Notes: generated from the sequence alone by a model not told the origin. 64,000 nucleotides of DNA from Alistipes sp. (GCA_021201825.1 JAJQED010000041.1:1-64000), one strand, 5' to 3'. Shown: positions 44,039-53,269, numbered from the stretch's first letter. Numbers and translations: made by a program.

Positions 44039-45189
44039 AACCTTTTACAGTGAAGTTCCCGGACAGGAAAGCTAAAGTTATCTGGTGGTGTGCCACTATA
44101 TGCAGGGTGCTGTTGGGTGTGACTTTTATCTTCTCCGGTTTTGTCAAGGCCGTAGACCCATGGGGTACGGGGATTAAGGTGGGCGAATACCTCGCCGCGT
44201 TCGAAATGGAATGGATATACGGGTGGCGGTTCGCCATCTCGATATGGATGAACGGGGCGGAGTTGATGATGGGCCTGATGCTCCTGTTCAAGATCAGGTT
44301 ACGGTTGGTCTCCATTTTCGCTTCGGCGGCGATGCTTTTCTTTACGGTGCTTACCCTCGCACTCGCCATTTGGAACCCGGTGGAAGATTGCGGATGTTTC
44401 GGCGAGGCGATAAAACTTACCAACTGGGAGACCTTTATCAAGAACCTTATCCTGCTGCCGATGGCTTTCTTCGTGCTGTGGAGTGCCCGAAAGATGCCTA
44501 TAATGCCGGCCTGGCGGGACGGGGCATTTATGCTGCTGTTCGGCAGTATAGCGTTCGGTATCGGTATCTATTCCTATTACCATTTGCCGATAATCGATTT
44601 TCTGCCATATAAAATAGGTACGAACCTGCCCGAGGCCATGAGCAGGCCATCGAAGAACGATGTGGAGACGCGCGTGATTTACCGGGACAGGCAGACAGGT
44701 AAAGAAAAGGAATTCCTGCTTAGCGATACCACATGGTACGACGACACGCGGTGGGAATTCGTCGATACCAGGACCGTAGCCATCCGTAATTCGGTGCATT
44801 CGTCGGTGAGGGATTTTGCGATATTCGACCATGGCGATTTCATCACCCGGGAGGTTCTCGAAGACCCGGGAGTCGTATATATGGTATGTGCGGCGGAGCT
44901 GTCGGATATAAAGCGCCGCTGTGAAAAGAAACTGGCAATGGCAGTATCGCAGGCCGAAAGGAGGGGTTACCGGGTAATGTGCCTGACGGCCGAGTCTCTA
45001 AATATTTACCCCGGTATCATGCTGGGTGACACTTACGTGGATTGCTACAATATGGACTCTTCGACCATTAAGACCATGCTTCGGTCCAAAGTAGGCGTTG
45101 TGGTCCTCAAGGGCGGCACGATCATAGATAAGGTGAGCTGCCGGGATATGCTCGAGAAAGGCGAACTGCCGGACTATGCATCCTACTGA
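44011..45189 (+). CDS. BT_3928-family DoxX/MauE-like membrane protein with thioredoxin-like C-terminus
   Basis: 392 aa. Four membrane helices occupy about 25-205 (ICRVLLGVTFIFSGFVKAVDP, MNGAELMMGLMLLF, LVSIFASAAMLFFTVLTLALAIW, IKNLILLPMAFFVLW). The GFVKAVDPWGTGIKVGEYL opening and DCGCFGEAIKL cysteine motif are typical of DoxX/MauE-type redox membrane proteins. A periplasmic C-terminal domain (about 215-392) is thioredoxin-like in its strand order but has no CxxC. BT_3928-type proteins are widespread in Bacteroidetes with no settled function, and a role in periplasmic thiol chemistry is inference. It overlaps tmk by 28 nt. Confidence 0.82.
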   Translation: MRSRDAANLKPFTVKFPDRKAKVIWWCATICRVLLGVTFIFSGFVKAVDPWGTGIKVGEYLAAFEMEWIYGWRFAISIWMNGAELMMGLMLLFKIRLRLVSIFASAAMLFFTVLTLALAIWNPVEDCGCFGEAIKLTNWETFIKNLILLPMAFFVLWSARKMPIMPAWRDGAFMLLFGSIAFGIGIYSYYHLPIIDFLPYKIGTNLPEAMSRPSKNDVETRVIYRDRQTGKEKEFLLSDTTWYDDTRWEFVDTRTVAIRNSVHSSVRDFAIFDHGDFITREVLEDPGVVYMVCAAELSDIKRRCEKKLAMAVSQAERRGYRVMCLTAESLNIYPGIMLGDTYVDCYNMDSSTIKTMLRSKVGVVVLKGGTIIDKVSCRDMLEKGELPDYASY

Positions 45190-45198
45190 TATTTTTTT

Positions 45199-45206
45199 TA
45201 AATTTG
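45199..45206 (+). promoter_or_regulatory. -7 box of the large TPR gene
   Basis: TAAATTTG matches TAnnTTTG exactly and lies 22 nt ahead of the ATG at 45228. It overlaps the TTG at 45204 used by the ORF track, which argues for the later start. No -33 TTTG is seen. Confidence 0.5.
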
Positions 45207-45227
45207 TTTTCGCTTATCTTCTTATCT

Positions 45228-48215
45228 ATGGACAGGAAACCGTTTTTCCGGATATTTCTTTTTTTATCGATATTATTACCAGTGCCGGCATTGGCGCAGT
45301 CTCCCCGTGCGTTACAGGAGCATCTGGACCGGGGTATCGAACTGTATGAGGCCGGCAGGTACCGAGCCGCGCTGGAGGAGTTCGATAAGGCCCGGGAATT
45401 TTCAGACGGAGCCGATTACCAGACTACCGTTCTGCTGGACTATTACCTTGCACGGTCGGCCGCCAAGACCCTCGACCGGCGGGCGGAGGAGCGTATCGAC
45501 GGGTTCCTTAACGAATATCCCCACAGTATATACGCCGGGGATATCCGTTTTGCCCGCGCAAATATTTTGTATGATAAGGAAGATTTCCGTGCGGCCCTTG
45601 CGGAATTCCACAAAATTTCTTCATCCGGGCTTACCTCGCAGGAAAGGGCCGAATATAACTTTAAGGTCGGTTACTGCTATTTCCGGTTGAACGATTACGA
45701 GAATGCGGCAAGGTATTTTGCCCGTACCGATCCCGGTACGGAATTCCATGTCCATGCGGAATATTACAATGCTTACATCGATTATATCAGTGGAAATTAC
45801 GGTGCTGCCAAAAGGATCTTCCTGACCTTGGCCAACCATCCATCCTATGCCCCGGTAATTCCTTTCTACCTTTTGCAGATCGAGTTCCTCGAGGGTAATT
45901 ACGATTACGTACTGCGGGAGGGTGATGCCCTGTTATTGTCGGCTACCGGCGATCGAGAGGCGGAGATAGCCCGTATAATCGGGGAGTCGTGGTTCCATAA
46001 GGAAAATTACGAGCGAGCCCTGCATTATCTGGATATCTACCGCAATGCCGGGGGACGGATGGGCCGTGAAGAGAATTACCTTATCGGCTTTTCCCGATAT
46101 ATGCGCAACGATATGGCCGATGCCGAGAGGGCGCTGAGCCTGGTGGTGGGCCCGGACGACCGGCTTACCCAGAATGCGGCTTACCATCTTGGTGCCATAT
46201 ACCTGCGGCTGGGCGATAAACTGCGGGCCATGCAGTCGTTCTCGATGGCTTCGGGCGGAGGGTTCGATTCAGCCATCAGCGAAGACGCCCTGTTCAATTA
46301 CGGTAAACTGCAGTATGAATTGGGAGGCGGAGTGTTTAACGAAGCCATCAACGTTCTGAACCGTTATATAACCGAATATCCGAACGGGGTCCGTACGGAC
46401 GAGGCCCGGGAATTCCTTGTCGCCGCTTATTATAATTCGCGTAATTATGAGGCGGCATACGAGGCGATCAAACAGGTTCCCGATCCGGATAACAACCTGC
46501 GTACGGCTTTCCAGAAGATAGCCTATTTCAGGGCGCTGGAGCATTACTCACGCGGGGATTACGACACGGCCCTGCGTATGCTCGACGAGTCGCTCAGAAA
46601 CCGCTTCAACCCGAAATATACCGCCCTGACCCAGTTCTGGAAAGGAGAGATACTTTACCGTGAGGGGAAATATAACGAGGCGATACCGCTTTTCAACGAG
46701 TACCTATCCCTGTCGCCGGCCACGGAGCGGGAATACGGCATGGCCCAGTATAACCTCGGTTACAGCTATTTCAACCTCGGCCGGTACGGCGAAGCCCGGA
46801 CATGGTTCGACCGATTCCTGGCCGGTCCGCACGCAACGGACCATTTGCGGGCCGATGCCTTTAACAGGGTAGGGGACAGTTATTTCGCTACCCGCGATTT
46901 TCCAAGGGCATTGACCAGTTACCAGTCGGCCCGGACGTTGACCGCACCCGAGAAGTATTACGGTGAGTACCGTTACGCGGTAACCCTCGGGTTTACACAG
47001 GGTAACTCGGCCAAGATAGACGCCCTGAAAAATATCGTAGCGGCCAATGACAGCCCATACATGGATGAGGTCCTTTTCGAACTCGGGACCACATACATAA
47101 ATTCCGACCGGTTCAACGACGCTATTGTCGTTCTCGGGCAGTTAGTGGATCGTTATCCCTCCTCGGACAAATACCTGGCGGGGTTGTCGGCCTCGGGCCT
47201 TGCTTACCAGAACCTTGGCAATAACAGCCAGGCGGTGAGGTATTACCGTTCGGTAGTGGATAAGGCTCCGTCTTCCCCCGAGGCGAGGGATGCGATGGTC
47301 GCCCTAAAGAGTATCTATGTCGAGATGAACGACGTGGATGCTTATTTCGATTTCGCTTCCCGGAGCGGGATAGAGACCGAGACCGGGGCGCAGGCCCGTG
47401 ACTCGCTGAGTTATGCGGCGGCCGAAAGGGTCGTGCTGACCGGTAACCGCGAAAGGGGTATAGCCGCACTGCGGGATTACCTGGATAAGTTCCCGCGCGG
47501 GGTTTACCGTCCGAACGCCCTGTACGGCCTCGGCGAGGCTTACAAGGCCGAGGGTCAGACAGTCCCGGCCATTACGGCCCTCGAGGAACTCGGAGGGATG
47601 TATTATAACAGTTTCACCGTGAGGGGGCTCGAATCCCTGTCGGAACTGGCTTACGGTGCCGCGAGGTACGACGTCGCGGCCGACGCATACCTGAAGCTCG
47701 CCGCTACGGCCGTGAACCCACAGACCGTAGCCGGTGCCTATTCGGGGTACCTGAAAAGTATTTCGGCCACGGGAGACAATTCGGCTATCCTCGCCGCCGC
47801 CGAGACCATACTCGGGCAGCAAAACCTACCGGCGGAGACCAAACGTGCGGCTACATTTGCCAAAGCCCAGGCCCTGTCGGAGATGGGGCGTACGGATGAA
47901 GCCATGCCGCTTTTCCGGGTGCTGGCCACCGAGGTGCAGAGCCTCGAAGGAGCCGTGTCGACCTATATGGTGATCGAGGAGCAGTATCGTAACGGTGATC
48001 TGGACGGGGCGGAAAAAGCGGTATTCGACTTTGCCGCCGCCAACTCTCCCCATGCCTACTGGCTTGCAAGGGCTTTCCTCGTGCTGGGAGATATCTACAT
48101 CCAGAAAGGCGATACGTTCCAGGCCCGGGCAACGCTGCAGAGTATTGTAGACGGGTACTCCCCGGATAATGACGGCATTATAGAAGAGGCCCGGTCGAAA
48201 ATAGCTTCGCTTTAG
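45228..48215 (+). CDS. large secreted TPR protein
   Basis: 995 aa from the ATG at 45228 (MDRKPFFRIFLFLSILLPVPALAQ, signal peptide). Almost the whole mature chain is tandem TPR helices. Examples are LDRGIELYEAGRYRAALEEFDKAREF, AEYNFKVGYCYFRLNDYENAARYF, NAAYHLGAIYLRLGDKLRAMQSFSMA, KGEILYREGKYNEAIPLFNEYLSL, FNRVGDSYFATRDFPRALTSYQSA and PNALYGLGEAYKAEGQTVPAITALEEL. This is a large periplasmic or outer-membrane scaffold. The outer-membrane barrel gene follows after 38 nt, so the two probably form one envelope complex. The family resembles YbgF/BamD-like TPR proteins, but no specific assignment is justified. Confidence 0.85.
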   Translation: MDRKPFFRIFLFLSILLPVPALAQSPRALQEHLDRGIELYEAGRYRAALEEFDKAREFSDGADYQTTVLLDYYLARSAAKTLDRRAEERIDGFLNEYPHSIYAGDIRFARANILYDKEDFRAALAEFHKISSSGLTSQERAEYNFKVGYCYFRLNDYENAARYFARTDPGTEFHVHAEYYNAYIDYISGNYGAAKRIFLTLANHPSYAPVIPFYLLQIEFLEGNYDYVLREGDALLLSATGDREAEIARIIGESWFHKENYERALHYLDIYRNAGGRMGREENYLIGFSRYMRNDMADAERALSLVVGPDDRLTQNAAYHLGAIYLRLGDKLRAMQSFSMASGGGFDSAISEDALFNYGKLQYELGGGVFNEAINVLNRYITEYPNGVRTDEAREFLVAAYYNSRNYEAAYEAIKQVPDPDNNLRTAFQKIAYFRALEHYSRGDYDTALRMLDESLRNRFNPKYTALTQFWKGEILYREGKYNEAIPLFNEYLSLSPATEREYGMAQYNLGYSYFNLGRYGEARTWFDRFLAGPHATDHLRADAFNRVGDSYFATRDFPRALTSYQSARTLTAPEKYYGEYRYAVTLGFTQGNSAKIDALKNIVAANDSPYMDEVLFELGTTYINSDRFNDAIVVLGQLVDRYPSSDKYLAGLSASGLAYQNLGNNSQAVRYYRSVVDKAPSSPEARDAMVALKSIYVEMNDVDAYFDFASRSGIETETGAQARDSLSYAAAERVVLTGNRERGIAALRDYLDKFPRGVYRPNALYGLGEAYKAEGQTVPAITALEELGGMYYNSFTVRGLESLSELAYGAARYDVAADAYLKLAATAVNPQTVAGAYSGYLKSISATGDNSAILAAAETILGQQNLPAETKRAATFAKAQALSEMGRTDEAMPLFRVLATEVQSLEGAVSTYMVIEEQYRNGDLDGAEKAVFDFAAANSPHAYWLARAFLVLGDIYIQKGDTFQARATLQSIVDGYSPDNDGIIEEARSKIASL

Positions 48216-48253
48216 GCCGCGGCCGGTAACTTAAATTTAAAAACTCCAACATT

Positions 48254-49999
48254 GTGAAAACGATACCGCAAAAAAATATATCCGGGCGGCTGGTCAAAGC
48301 GGCCGCGTTATCCCTGGTTTTGACGGGCTTCATGCTCTCGGCTGCCAGCGCTCAGGAACCGGAAAGCGATAGGGATCTGGACCGTAGGGTCGACGTGTCG
48401 CGGGAATATATGCCCGATATGGACCGGGCGGCCAAGCTGACCATTCCCCCGGTAATGGACGATACGGTGGCCCTGCGCCCTGACATGGAGTATACCATAG
48501 CCCCGTCCCCATGGATAACCGGATTCGGCGTGGCGGCCATCAATCCCGTGAGGGTGGATGCGGCCGCTTTCGAACGCCTTTTGCCGTTTTACCTCAAGGC
48601 GGGTTTCGGAGCCCCGGCCCGTAGTGTGTTGGATATTTACGGTACAACGGTGTCCACCGGTGGAGGATATGGCGGTGCTTACTTGAACCATGCCGGGAAT
48701 TGGTCGAAACTGGAGAGCGGTTACGGCTCAAAAGAGCGGGCCCTGCAGAGTAATAATAAATTCGGGATTTTCGGACGGACTTACCTCGGACGGCGGGTAG
48801 CGCTTTCCGGTGAATTGGGGTATGACTACGATATTTATTCCCGGTACCGTTTCCCGGCGGGATACTACGATAAAAGCCCGCTGGCAAGTTATTCCGTGCC
48901 GAGGTTGAAGCTCGAGGTCGGGAACGATTTCTCGGATATGTCACGTTTTAATTTTTCGGTGGGCGCCGAGGGGTACATCATGCAGGCCCGCGAAGATGCA
49001 AAAGAGAGCGGGATCAAGGCCGGGTTAGCTTTAGGGCGTACGTTCGGGGTGCATCGGTTGGAATTGCACGGTGGTTACGAGGGAGTTTACGGCGGTGGGA
49101 TACGTGACGGCTACGATGTGAGCCTTTTGTCCGTAAAGCCGACCTACCATATCGACGGCGGTTTGATCGGCATCGGGGCCGGGGTTGAAATTGCGTATTC
49201 GGACAATAAATTTAATGACCGCAGCAAAACATATTTCCTGCCTTCGGCACTTATTTCACTCGAACTTTCCGCCGCATTCGTCCCGTATGCGGAACTGCGG
49301 AGTGAACTGCGTTTGAACAGCTACCGTTCCTCGACCCTCGAAAACCCCTATATCTCGGGATATGACGGCGCCTTAACTCCGACCAGGGATTATAAACTGT
49401 TGGCTGGTTTCCGGGGAGATGTCGCCAGTAATTTCTCCTATGAAGTACGTGTGGGCGGCGCGACGGTCAAAGATATACAGTACTATTTTTCTCATGCGAC
49501 TCTACCTTATTTCACCACTCATATTGCAGAAAAACTCAAATACTTCACAGCGGGAGGTAGCCTGTCCGCAAAGGCCGGGCGCAGTTTCAGGGCAGGATTG
49601 GAGTTCGACTATTACAATTATTCGGTGAATAACGATAAGAACAATTTCGACCCACCGTTTGCCTCCGGCTTGCCGGAGTATACCGGCAAGATATATCTGG
49701 CTTATAATTACCGGGACCGGTTATTTTTAAAACTGCGCGGGGAACTCACCGGTACGCGGAAATTTGCCGTACTTAACCTTAACGATTTGAGTCTAATTAC
49801 GGATAATTCCCTTCCGAATTATTTGTCCGAAAAAGTTTCCGGTGTTTTCGACCTGGGCCTGGATGCCGAATACCGGCTTAACCGCAATCTCGGGGTGTTC
49901 CTGACGGGAGATAACCTGCTCAACAGCAAACTTTATCCCTATTACGGTTTCCGTGGTTTCGGGATAGGCGTTACGGCCGGTGTGAAATTGCTTTTCTAA
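48254..49999 (+). CDS. outer-membrane beta-barrel protein (TonB-dependent-receptor-like)
   Basis: 581 aa with a GTG start; the signal peptide is NISGRLVKAAALSLVLTGFMLSAASAQ. A short N-terminal segment (VDVSREYMPDMDRAAKLTIPPVMDDT) precedes many aromatic-ended alternating strands: VSTGGGYGGAYLNHAGNW, VALSGELGYDYDIYSRY, FSVGAEGYIMQA and the closing LGVFLTGDNLLNSKLYPYYGFRGFGIGVTAGVKLLF. The last strand ends in Phe, as in barrels assembled by BamA. The final block LTGDNLLNSKLYPY resembles TonB-dependent receptor ends, but no plug domain or TonB box is visible. It lies 38 nt after the TPR gene and converges on mltG. Confidence 0.8.
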   Translation: MKTIPQKNISGRLVKAAALSLVLTGFMLSAASAQEPESDRDLDRRVDVSREYMPDMDRAAKLTIPPVMDDTVALRPDMEYTIAPSPWITGFGVAAINPVRVDAAAFERLLPFYLKAGFGAPARSVLDIYGTTVSTGGGYGGAYLNHAGNWSKLESGYGSKERALQSNNKFGIFGRTYLGRRVALSGELGYDYDIYSRYRFPAGYYDKSPLASYSVPRLKLEVGNDFSDMSRFNFSVGAEGYIMQAREDAKESGIKAGLALGRTFGVHRLELHGGYEGVYGGGIRDGYDVSLLSVKPTYHIDGGLIGIGAGVEIAYSDNKFNDRSKTYFLPSALISLELSAAFVPYAELRSELRLNSYRSSTLENPYISGYDGALTPTRDYKLLAGFRGDVASNFSYEVRVGGATVKDIQYYFSHATLPYFTTHIAEKLKYFTAGGSLSAKAGRSFRAGLEFDYYNYSVNNDKNNFDPPFASGLPEYTGKIYLAYNYRDRLFLKLRGELTGTRKFAVLNLNDLSLITDNSLPNYLSEKVSGVFDLGLDAEYRLNRNLGVFLTGDNLLNSKLYPYYGFRGFGIGVTAGVKLLF

Positions 50000-50007
50000 A
50001 CTTCCCT

Positions 50008-51030
50008 CTACCGGATGCCTGCCCGGTTGAGGGCGGCTACCCACAGGTCGCGGTTGCGGTTATGTTCGGCAAGGGTGCGGGCGAAACTGTGGTAACCCGA
50101 AAAATCGGCCTTGGCGCAGAAATAGAGGAAATCGTGATGCTCGTAATTCAGCACAGCGTCAATGGCCGTAACCGGCGGCATGGAAATGGGGCCGGGGGGT
50201 AATCCCGCATACATATAGGTATTGTACGGGGAATCGATCTCCAGGTGGCGGAAAAGTATCCGGCGCAGGGTGAAATCCCCGACGGCGAACTTTACCGTCG
50301 GATCGGCCTGCAGTTTCATCCCCCTGTTCAGGCGGTTGATATATACTCCTGCTACACGCGGCATCTCGTCGCTCATTTTCGTTTCTTCATAGACTATGGA
50401 TGCCAGGGTAGATACTTCGCTCCGGCTCAGGCCCAGTTGCTCGCGTTTTGCTTCCCGGTCTTGGTTCCAGAAATTGTCATACTCCCTTTTCATGCGGTCC
50501 ATAAATGCCTGCGGCGTAGATGTCCAATACATTTGATATGTATCGGGAATGAACATCCCGATAAATTCCCCTTTGGTAAAACCATAATGCATGGCCGCCG
50601 TGTCGGCATTGAAACTTTGTATGAAAGATAAGGAATCGGGTTCGAGCTGTGATGAGATACGGCCGGCAAGCTGGTCCAGGGAGCGGATATTATTAAAAGT
50701 GACCCGAACCGGAGTTTGCAAACCCCGCTGGAAGACGCGTACGACCTCGGGGTAGCTCATTCCCTGTTCCAGCACGTAATGGCCGGGACGGGGAGTGCCG
50801 GAAAATCCGTAGATCCGGGAGAAACGCCGGTATAGCCCCAAATTCTTTATATGGCCGCTATCTTCCAGCTGTCGGGTAAATTCCTCTACAGTCGTTCCGC
50901 TGGCAATATATAACGTTCCGTCACGGGATATCGCGGTGGCATTCCAAAAGAAATAACCGATCCCGGCCAGTAAAAGGCCGATAACGGCCAGGGCGGAAAT
51001 TATGGGAATAATTATTTTTTTTCGTTTCAT
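50008..51030 (-). CDS. mltG: endolytic murein transglycosylase MltG
   Basis: 340 aa. A cytoplasmic basic N-terminus and one membrane anchor (IIIPIISALAVIGLLLAGIGYFFW) precede a LysM-like region and the YceG/MltG catalytic domain. Signatures are GFSGTPRPGHYVLEQGMSY, EGMFIPDTYQ-like GMFIPDTYQMYW, the conserved Glu in LASIVYEETKMSDEMPRVAGVYINRL, and LQADPTVKFAVGD followed by SPYNTYMYAGLPPGPISMP. It cuts nascent glycan strands and so terminates elongation at the inner membrane. It is transcribed divergently from SRP RNA and ends 8 nt from the barrel gene. Confidence 0.94.
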   Translation of the reverse strand: MKRKKIIIPIISALAVIGLLLAGIGYFFWNATAISRDGTLYIASGTTVEEFTRQLEDSGHIKNLGLYRRFSRIYGFSGTPRPGHYVLEQGMSYPEVVRVFQRGLQTPVRVTFNNIRSLDQLAGRISSQLEPDSLSFIQSFNADTAAMHYGFTKGEFIGMFIPDTYQMYWTSTPQAFMDRMKREYDNFWNQDREAKREQLGLSRSEVSTLASIVYEETKMSDEMPRVAGVYINRLNRGMKLQADPTVKFAVGDFTLRRILFRHLEIDSPYNTYMYAGLPPGPISMPPVTAIDAVLNYEHHDFLYFCAKADFSGYHSFARTLAEHNRNRDLWVAALNRAGIR

Positions 51031-51138
51031 CCGAGGGGTATATCCTTTATACTTTAATATTTATCCGGCCCGAGAACCGGCCGGGTCGATGGTATTCAGG
51101 TGCAAAAATACTTTTTTTCAGCCAATCGGTGCGGCTTC

Positions 51139-51169
51139 TTTGACCGTTGGCCGAATTTGTGTACTTTTG
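51139..51169 (+). promoter_or_regulatory. promoter of SRP RNA
   Basis: TTTG (51139-51142), 19-nt spacer, TACTTTTG (51162-51169): an exact consensus promoter. The first base of the predicted RNA (51174) lies 5 nt after the -7 box, as expected for a stable RNA with no leader. Confidence 0.8.
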
Positions 51170-51173
51170 CACC

Positions 51174-51269
51174 GGGTAAGTCTTATACGACCAGCTCCTG
51201 CTGAATCCCCCAGGTGCGGAAGCAAGCAAGGGTAGGCGGTTGTAGCGGTGCGATATAAGTAGCTTACCC
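51174..51269 (+). ncRNA. ffs: signal recognition particle RNA (small bacterial type, 4.5S-like)
   Basis: A 96-nt RNA not in the ORF track. The ends pair (GGGTAAG with CTTACCC), and the next helix pairs CTTATA with TATAAG. The apical domain has the universal SRP core: CCCCCAGGTGCGGAAGCAAGC with its GGAA tetraloop, followed by AAGGGTA and a GGTTGTAGCGG strand comparable to E. coli GGGATGTAGCTGG. This is where Ffh binds to deliver nascent membrane proteins. A consensus promoter ends 5 nt before it, and ATTTTTTATTT directly after the closing stem acts as terminator. The small type lacks the Alu domain. Confidence 0.92.
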
Positions 51270-51338
51270 ATTTTTTATTTGCCCTGCCTCCCGGCACCGT
51301 TTTTGAACCTCGGCAAACCCGGAAAACAGTTCCAGATT

Positions 51339-52094
51339 ATGAAAGCAAATTTCTTACCCCTGGCAATCCCAGCGATACTATTACTTCTTGCAGGTTGTGG
51401 CCGTACGGTCCGTCATAGTACGAATTGGGAAGCGGAGATACCGGCCGACGAGATTCTCGAGAGCCGTGTGCTGACTGCAGAACAGCAACAGGCCCTTACG
51501 CCGGACGACGTGATTGAAATCCTGATCGAGGGTAACCTCGATTTTGCGGGCGACAACCTGACCGTCCGCAACAATAGCGAGCGTATCCGGGATGCAGCCG
51601 TCGGGCAGTATCCCATTGCGGTGGTTCTCTCGTGCCTCGATTCGAGGGTGCCGGTGGAAGATGTGTTCCATCGCGGGATAGGCGATATTTTCGTGGCACG
51701 GGTTGCAGGAAACATATCGAATGACGATATCCTCGGCAGTTTGGAATATGCCTGCAAAGTTTCCGGTTCAAAGGTGGTGATGGTACTGGGTCACCATTAC
51801 TGCGGTGCCATAAAATCGGCTATCGACGGAGTGGAACTGGGTAATATCACAACGCTACTGGAAAAGATACAGCCGGCCGTCGAGGCCAGCCTCGAGAATT
51901 ACAACGGGATGATCTCCTCGTCGAACGCCGAGCTCGTGGAAGAGGTATGCCTGCAGAACGTAGTCCATACGATCGGGGAGATTCGCCGTTACAGCCCGAT
52001 CCTGGCACAGATGGAAAGGGACGGTGAAATCCGGATCGTCGGGGGTATCTACGATATGCATACCGGCCTTGTCGATTTTATGACGGATATTTAG
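51339..52094 (+). CDS. beta-class carbonic anhydrase, predicted lipoprotein
   Basis: 251 aa from the ATG at 51339. MKANFLPLAIPAILLLLAGC is a lipoprotein signal with lipobox LAGC (Cys20); the TTG track start at 51279 is unlikely. The zinc ligands of beta carbonic anhydrases are present: Cys99 and Asp101 in LSCLDSRVPVEDVF, His152 and Cys155 in LGHHYCGAI. ARVAGNISNDDILGSLEYA is also diagnostic. It interconverts CO2 and bicarbonate. Beta enzymes are usually cytoplasmic, so a lipid-anchored extracytoplasmic form is notable. It sits between SRP RNA and the Sua5/YrdC gene (31 nt downstream). Confidence 0.9.
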   Translation: MKANFLPLAIPAILLLLAGCGRTVRHSTNWEAEIPADEILESRVLTAEQQQALTPDDVIEILIEGNLDFAGDNLTVRNNSERIRDAAVGQYPIAVVLSCLDSRVPVEDVFHRGIGDIFVARVAGNISNDDILGSLEYACKVSGSKVVMVLGHHYCGAIKSAIDGVELGNITTLLEKIQPAVEASLENYNGMISSSNAELVEEVCLQNVVHTIGEIRRYSPILAQMERDGEIRIVGGIYDMHTGLVDFMTDI

Positions 52095-52125
52095 TAACTT
52101 TAGCGCTGCTAATCAACGGCAGGGA

Positions 52126-52731
52126 ATGCTTATAAAGATATATACCAAGAATCCGGACGAACGTGCGGTAGCCAGGGTCGTTGCGGTTCTCGAAAACGAC
52201 GGGCTGATCGTTTACCCTACGGACGGGGTGTACGCATTCGGGTGTTCCCTACGCAGCCGCAAGGCGCTGGAGCGGCTAAAGGCCATAAAGAAAAAGGAAG
52301 AGTCGGGTTTCTCCATTATGTGTGCCGACCTCAGCCATATTTCCGATTACGCCAAGGTGGATACTCCCGTGTTCAAACTTTTGAAAAGAAATCTTCCGGG
52401 GCCGTTCACCTTTATTTTGAAGGCGTCGTCACGGGTGCCGGACAAGGTGCTGTCCCGGCGTAAGAATATCGGGGTCCGTATTGCGGACAATCCGATCTCC
52501 CACGAGCTTGTGGCCGCCCTGGGAGAGCCGCTTATCACCTCGTCGGTCAAGGACGAAGACCAGATCACGGAATATACGACAGACCCGGAATTGATCTGCG
52601 AGAAGTACGGCTCGCTCGTGGATGTCGTAGTCGACGGCGGTTACGGGGACATAACTCCCACCACAGTGGTGGACCTCACGGAAGAGGAACCTGTTATGAT
52701 CCGGCAGGGCGGCGGTGAATTGAAATTATAA
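52126..52731 (+). CDS. L-threonylcarbamoyladenylate synthase family (Sua5/YciO/YrdC)
   Basis: 201 aa. The YrdC fold is clear: ENDGLIVYPTDGVYAFGCSLRSRKALERLKAIKKKEESGFSIMC, then FKLLKRNLPGPFTFILKAS, NIGVRIADNP and LITSSVK. The KxR-S/T substrate site is represented by KKKEESGFS. These enzymes make the threonylcarbamoyl-AMP used for t6A37 of tRNA. The close YciO branch has uncertain activity and cannot be excluded. The DUF4199 gene follows 10 nt later, suggesting one transcript through DUF4293. Confidence 0.87.
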   Translation: MLIKIYTKNPDERAVARVVAVLENDGLIVYPTDGVYAFGCSLRSRKALERLKAIKKKEESGFSIMCADLSHISDYAKVDTPVFKLLKRNLPGPFTFILKASSRVPDKVLSRRKNIGVRIADNPISHELVAALGEPLITSSVKDEDQITEYTTDPELICEKYGSLVDVVVDGGYGDITPTTVVDLTEEEPVMIRQGGGELKL

Positions 52732-52741
52732 AAAACAGAAT

Positions 52742-53269
52742 ATGGACAACCAGACAGAACTGAGGAAGAGCTTTTGGGTAGATGCGGCTACGGCCGGCGG
52801 TATAATCGGCCTGGTATTGGTGGTGATCGAGTTTATAAACGTACAAACGACCGCCTCGTGGATGGTTACGTTTACGTTCCTGCTTACCATCCTTTCGTTG
52901 GGTTACCTGATATATTTCTACTCCCGTAAGCGTTCCCTAAAATACGGCGCAGAGGGTTATAGCTACGGACAAAGCATGGGCTATATATTTGCCATGATGC
53001 TCTTCGCCGGGTTCGTCCTCGGGTTGGGGGAATTGCTCCTGTCCAAAGTCATAGCCCCCGATTATTATGCGGAGGAGCGTAAAGCCATATTGGAAAACAA
53101 TCCGATGTACGACCCCGATACCGAGATGGGCAAACAAATGGAGCGGATGGTTATGGGTACCGGGTTCTGGATATTCTCTTCTATTTTCAGTCTCCTGTTC
53201 TACGGCGGAATCATAGGGCTGTTCGCATCCGCAATGGTCAAGCGCAAACCTGACATATTCGCCGAATAA
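52742..53269 (+). CDS. DUF4199 membrane protein
   Basis: 175 aa. The opening KSFWVDAATAGGIIGLVLVVIEFI and following helices give four membrane segments (also WMVTFTFLLTILSLGYLIYFY, GYIFAMMLFAGFVLGLGELLL and WIFSSIFSLLFYGGIIGLFASAMV). A charged loop before the last helix (YYAEERKAILENNPMYDPDTEMGKQMERM) matches the DUF4199 family of Bacteroidetes. Function is unknown. Its position directly before a GT2 glycosyltransferase (14-nt gap) is a common arrangement and suggests a shared role at the inner membrane. Confidence 0.85.
   Translation: MDNQTELRKSFWVDAATAGGIIGLVLVVIEFINVQTTASWMVTFTFLLTILSLGYLIYFYSRKRSLKYGAEGYSYGQSMGYIFAMMLFAGFVLGLGELLLSKVIAPDYYAEERKAILENNPMYDPDTEMGKQMERMVMGTGFWIFSSIFSLLFYGGIIGLFASAMVKRKPDIFAE

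Noticed and set aside
51047-51271. 74-aa minus-strand ORF
   Set aside because: It lies across the SRP RNA gene and its promoter.
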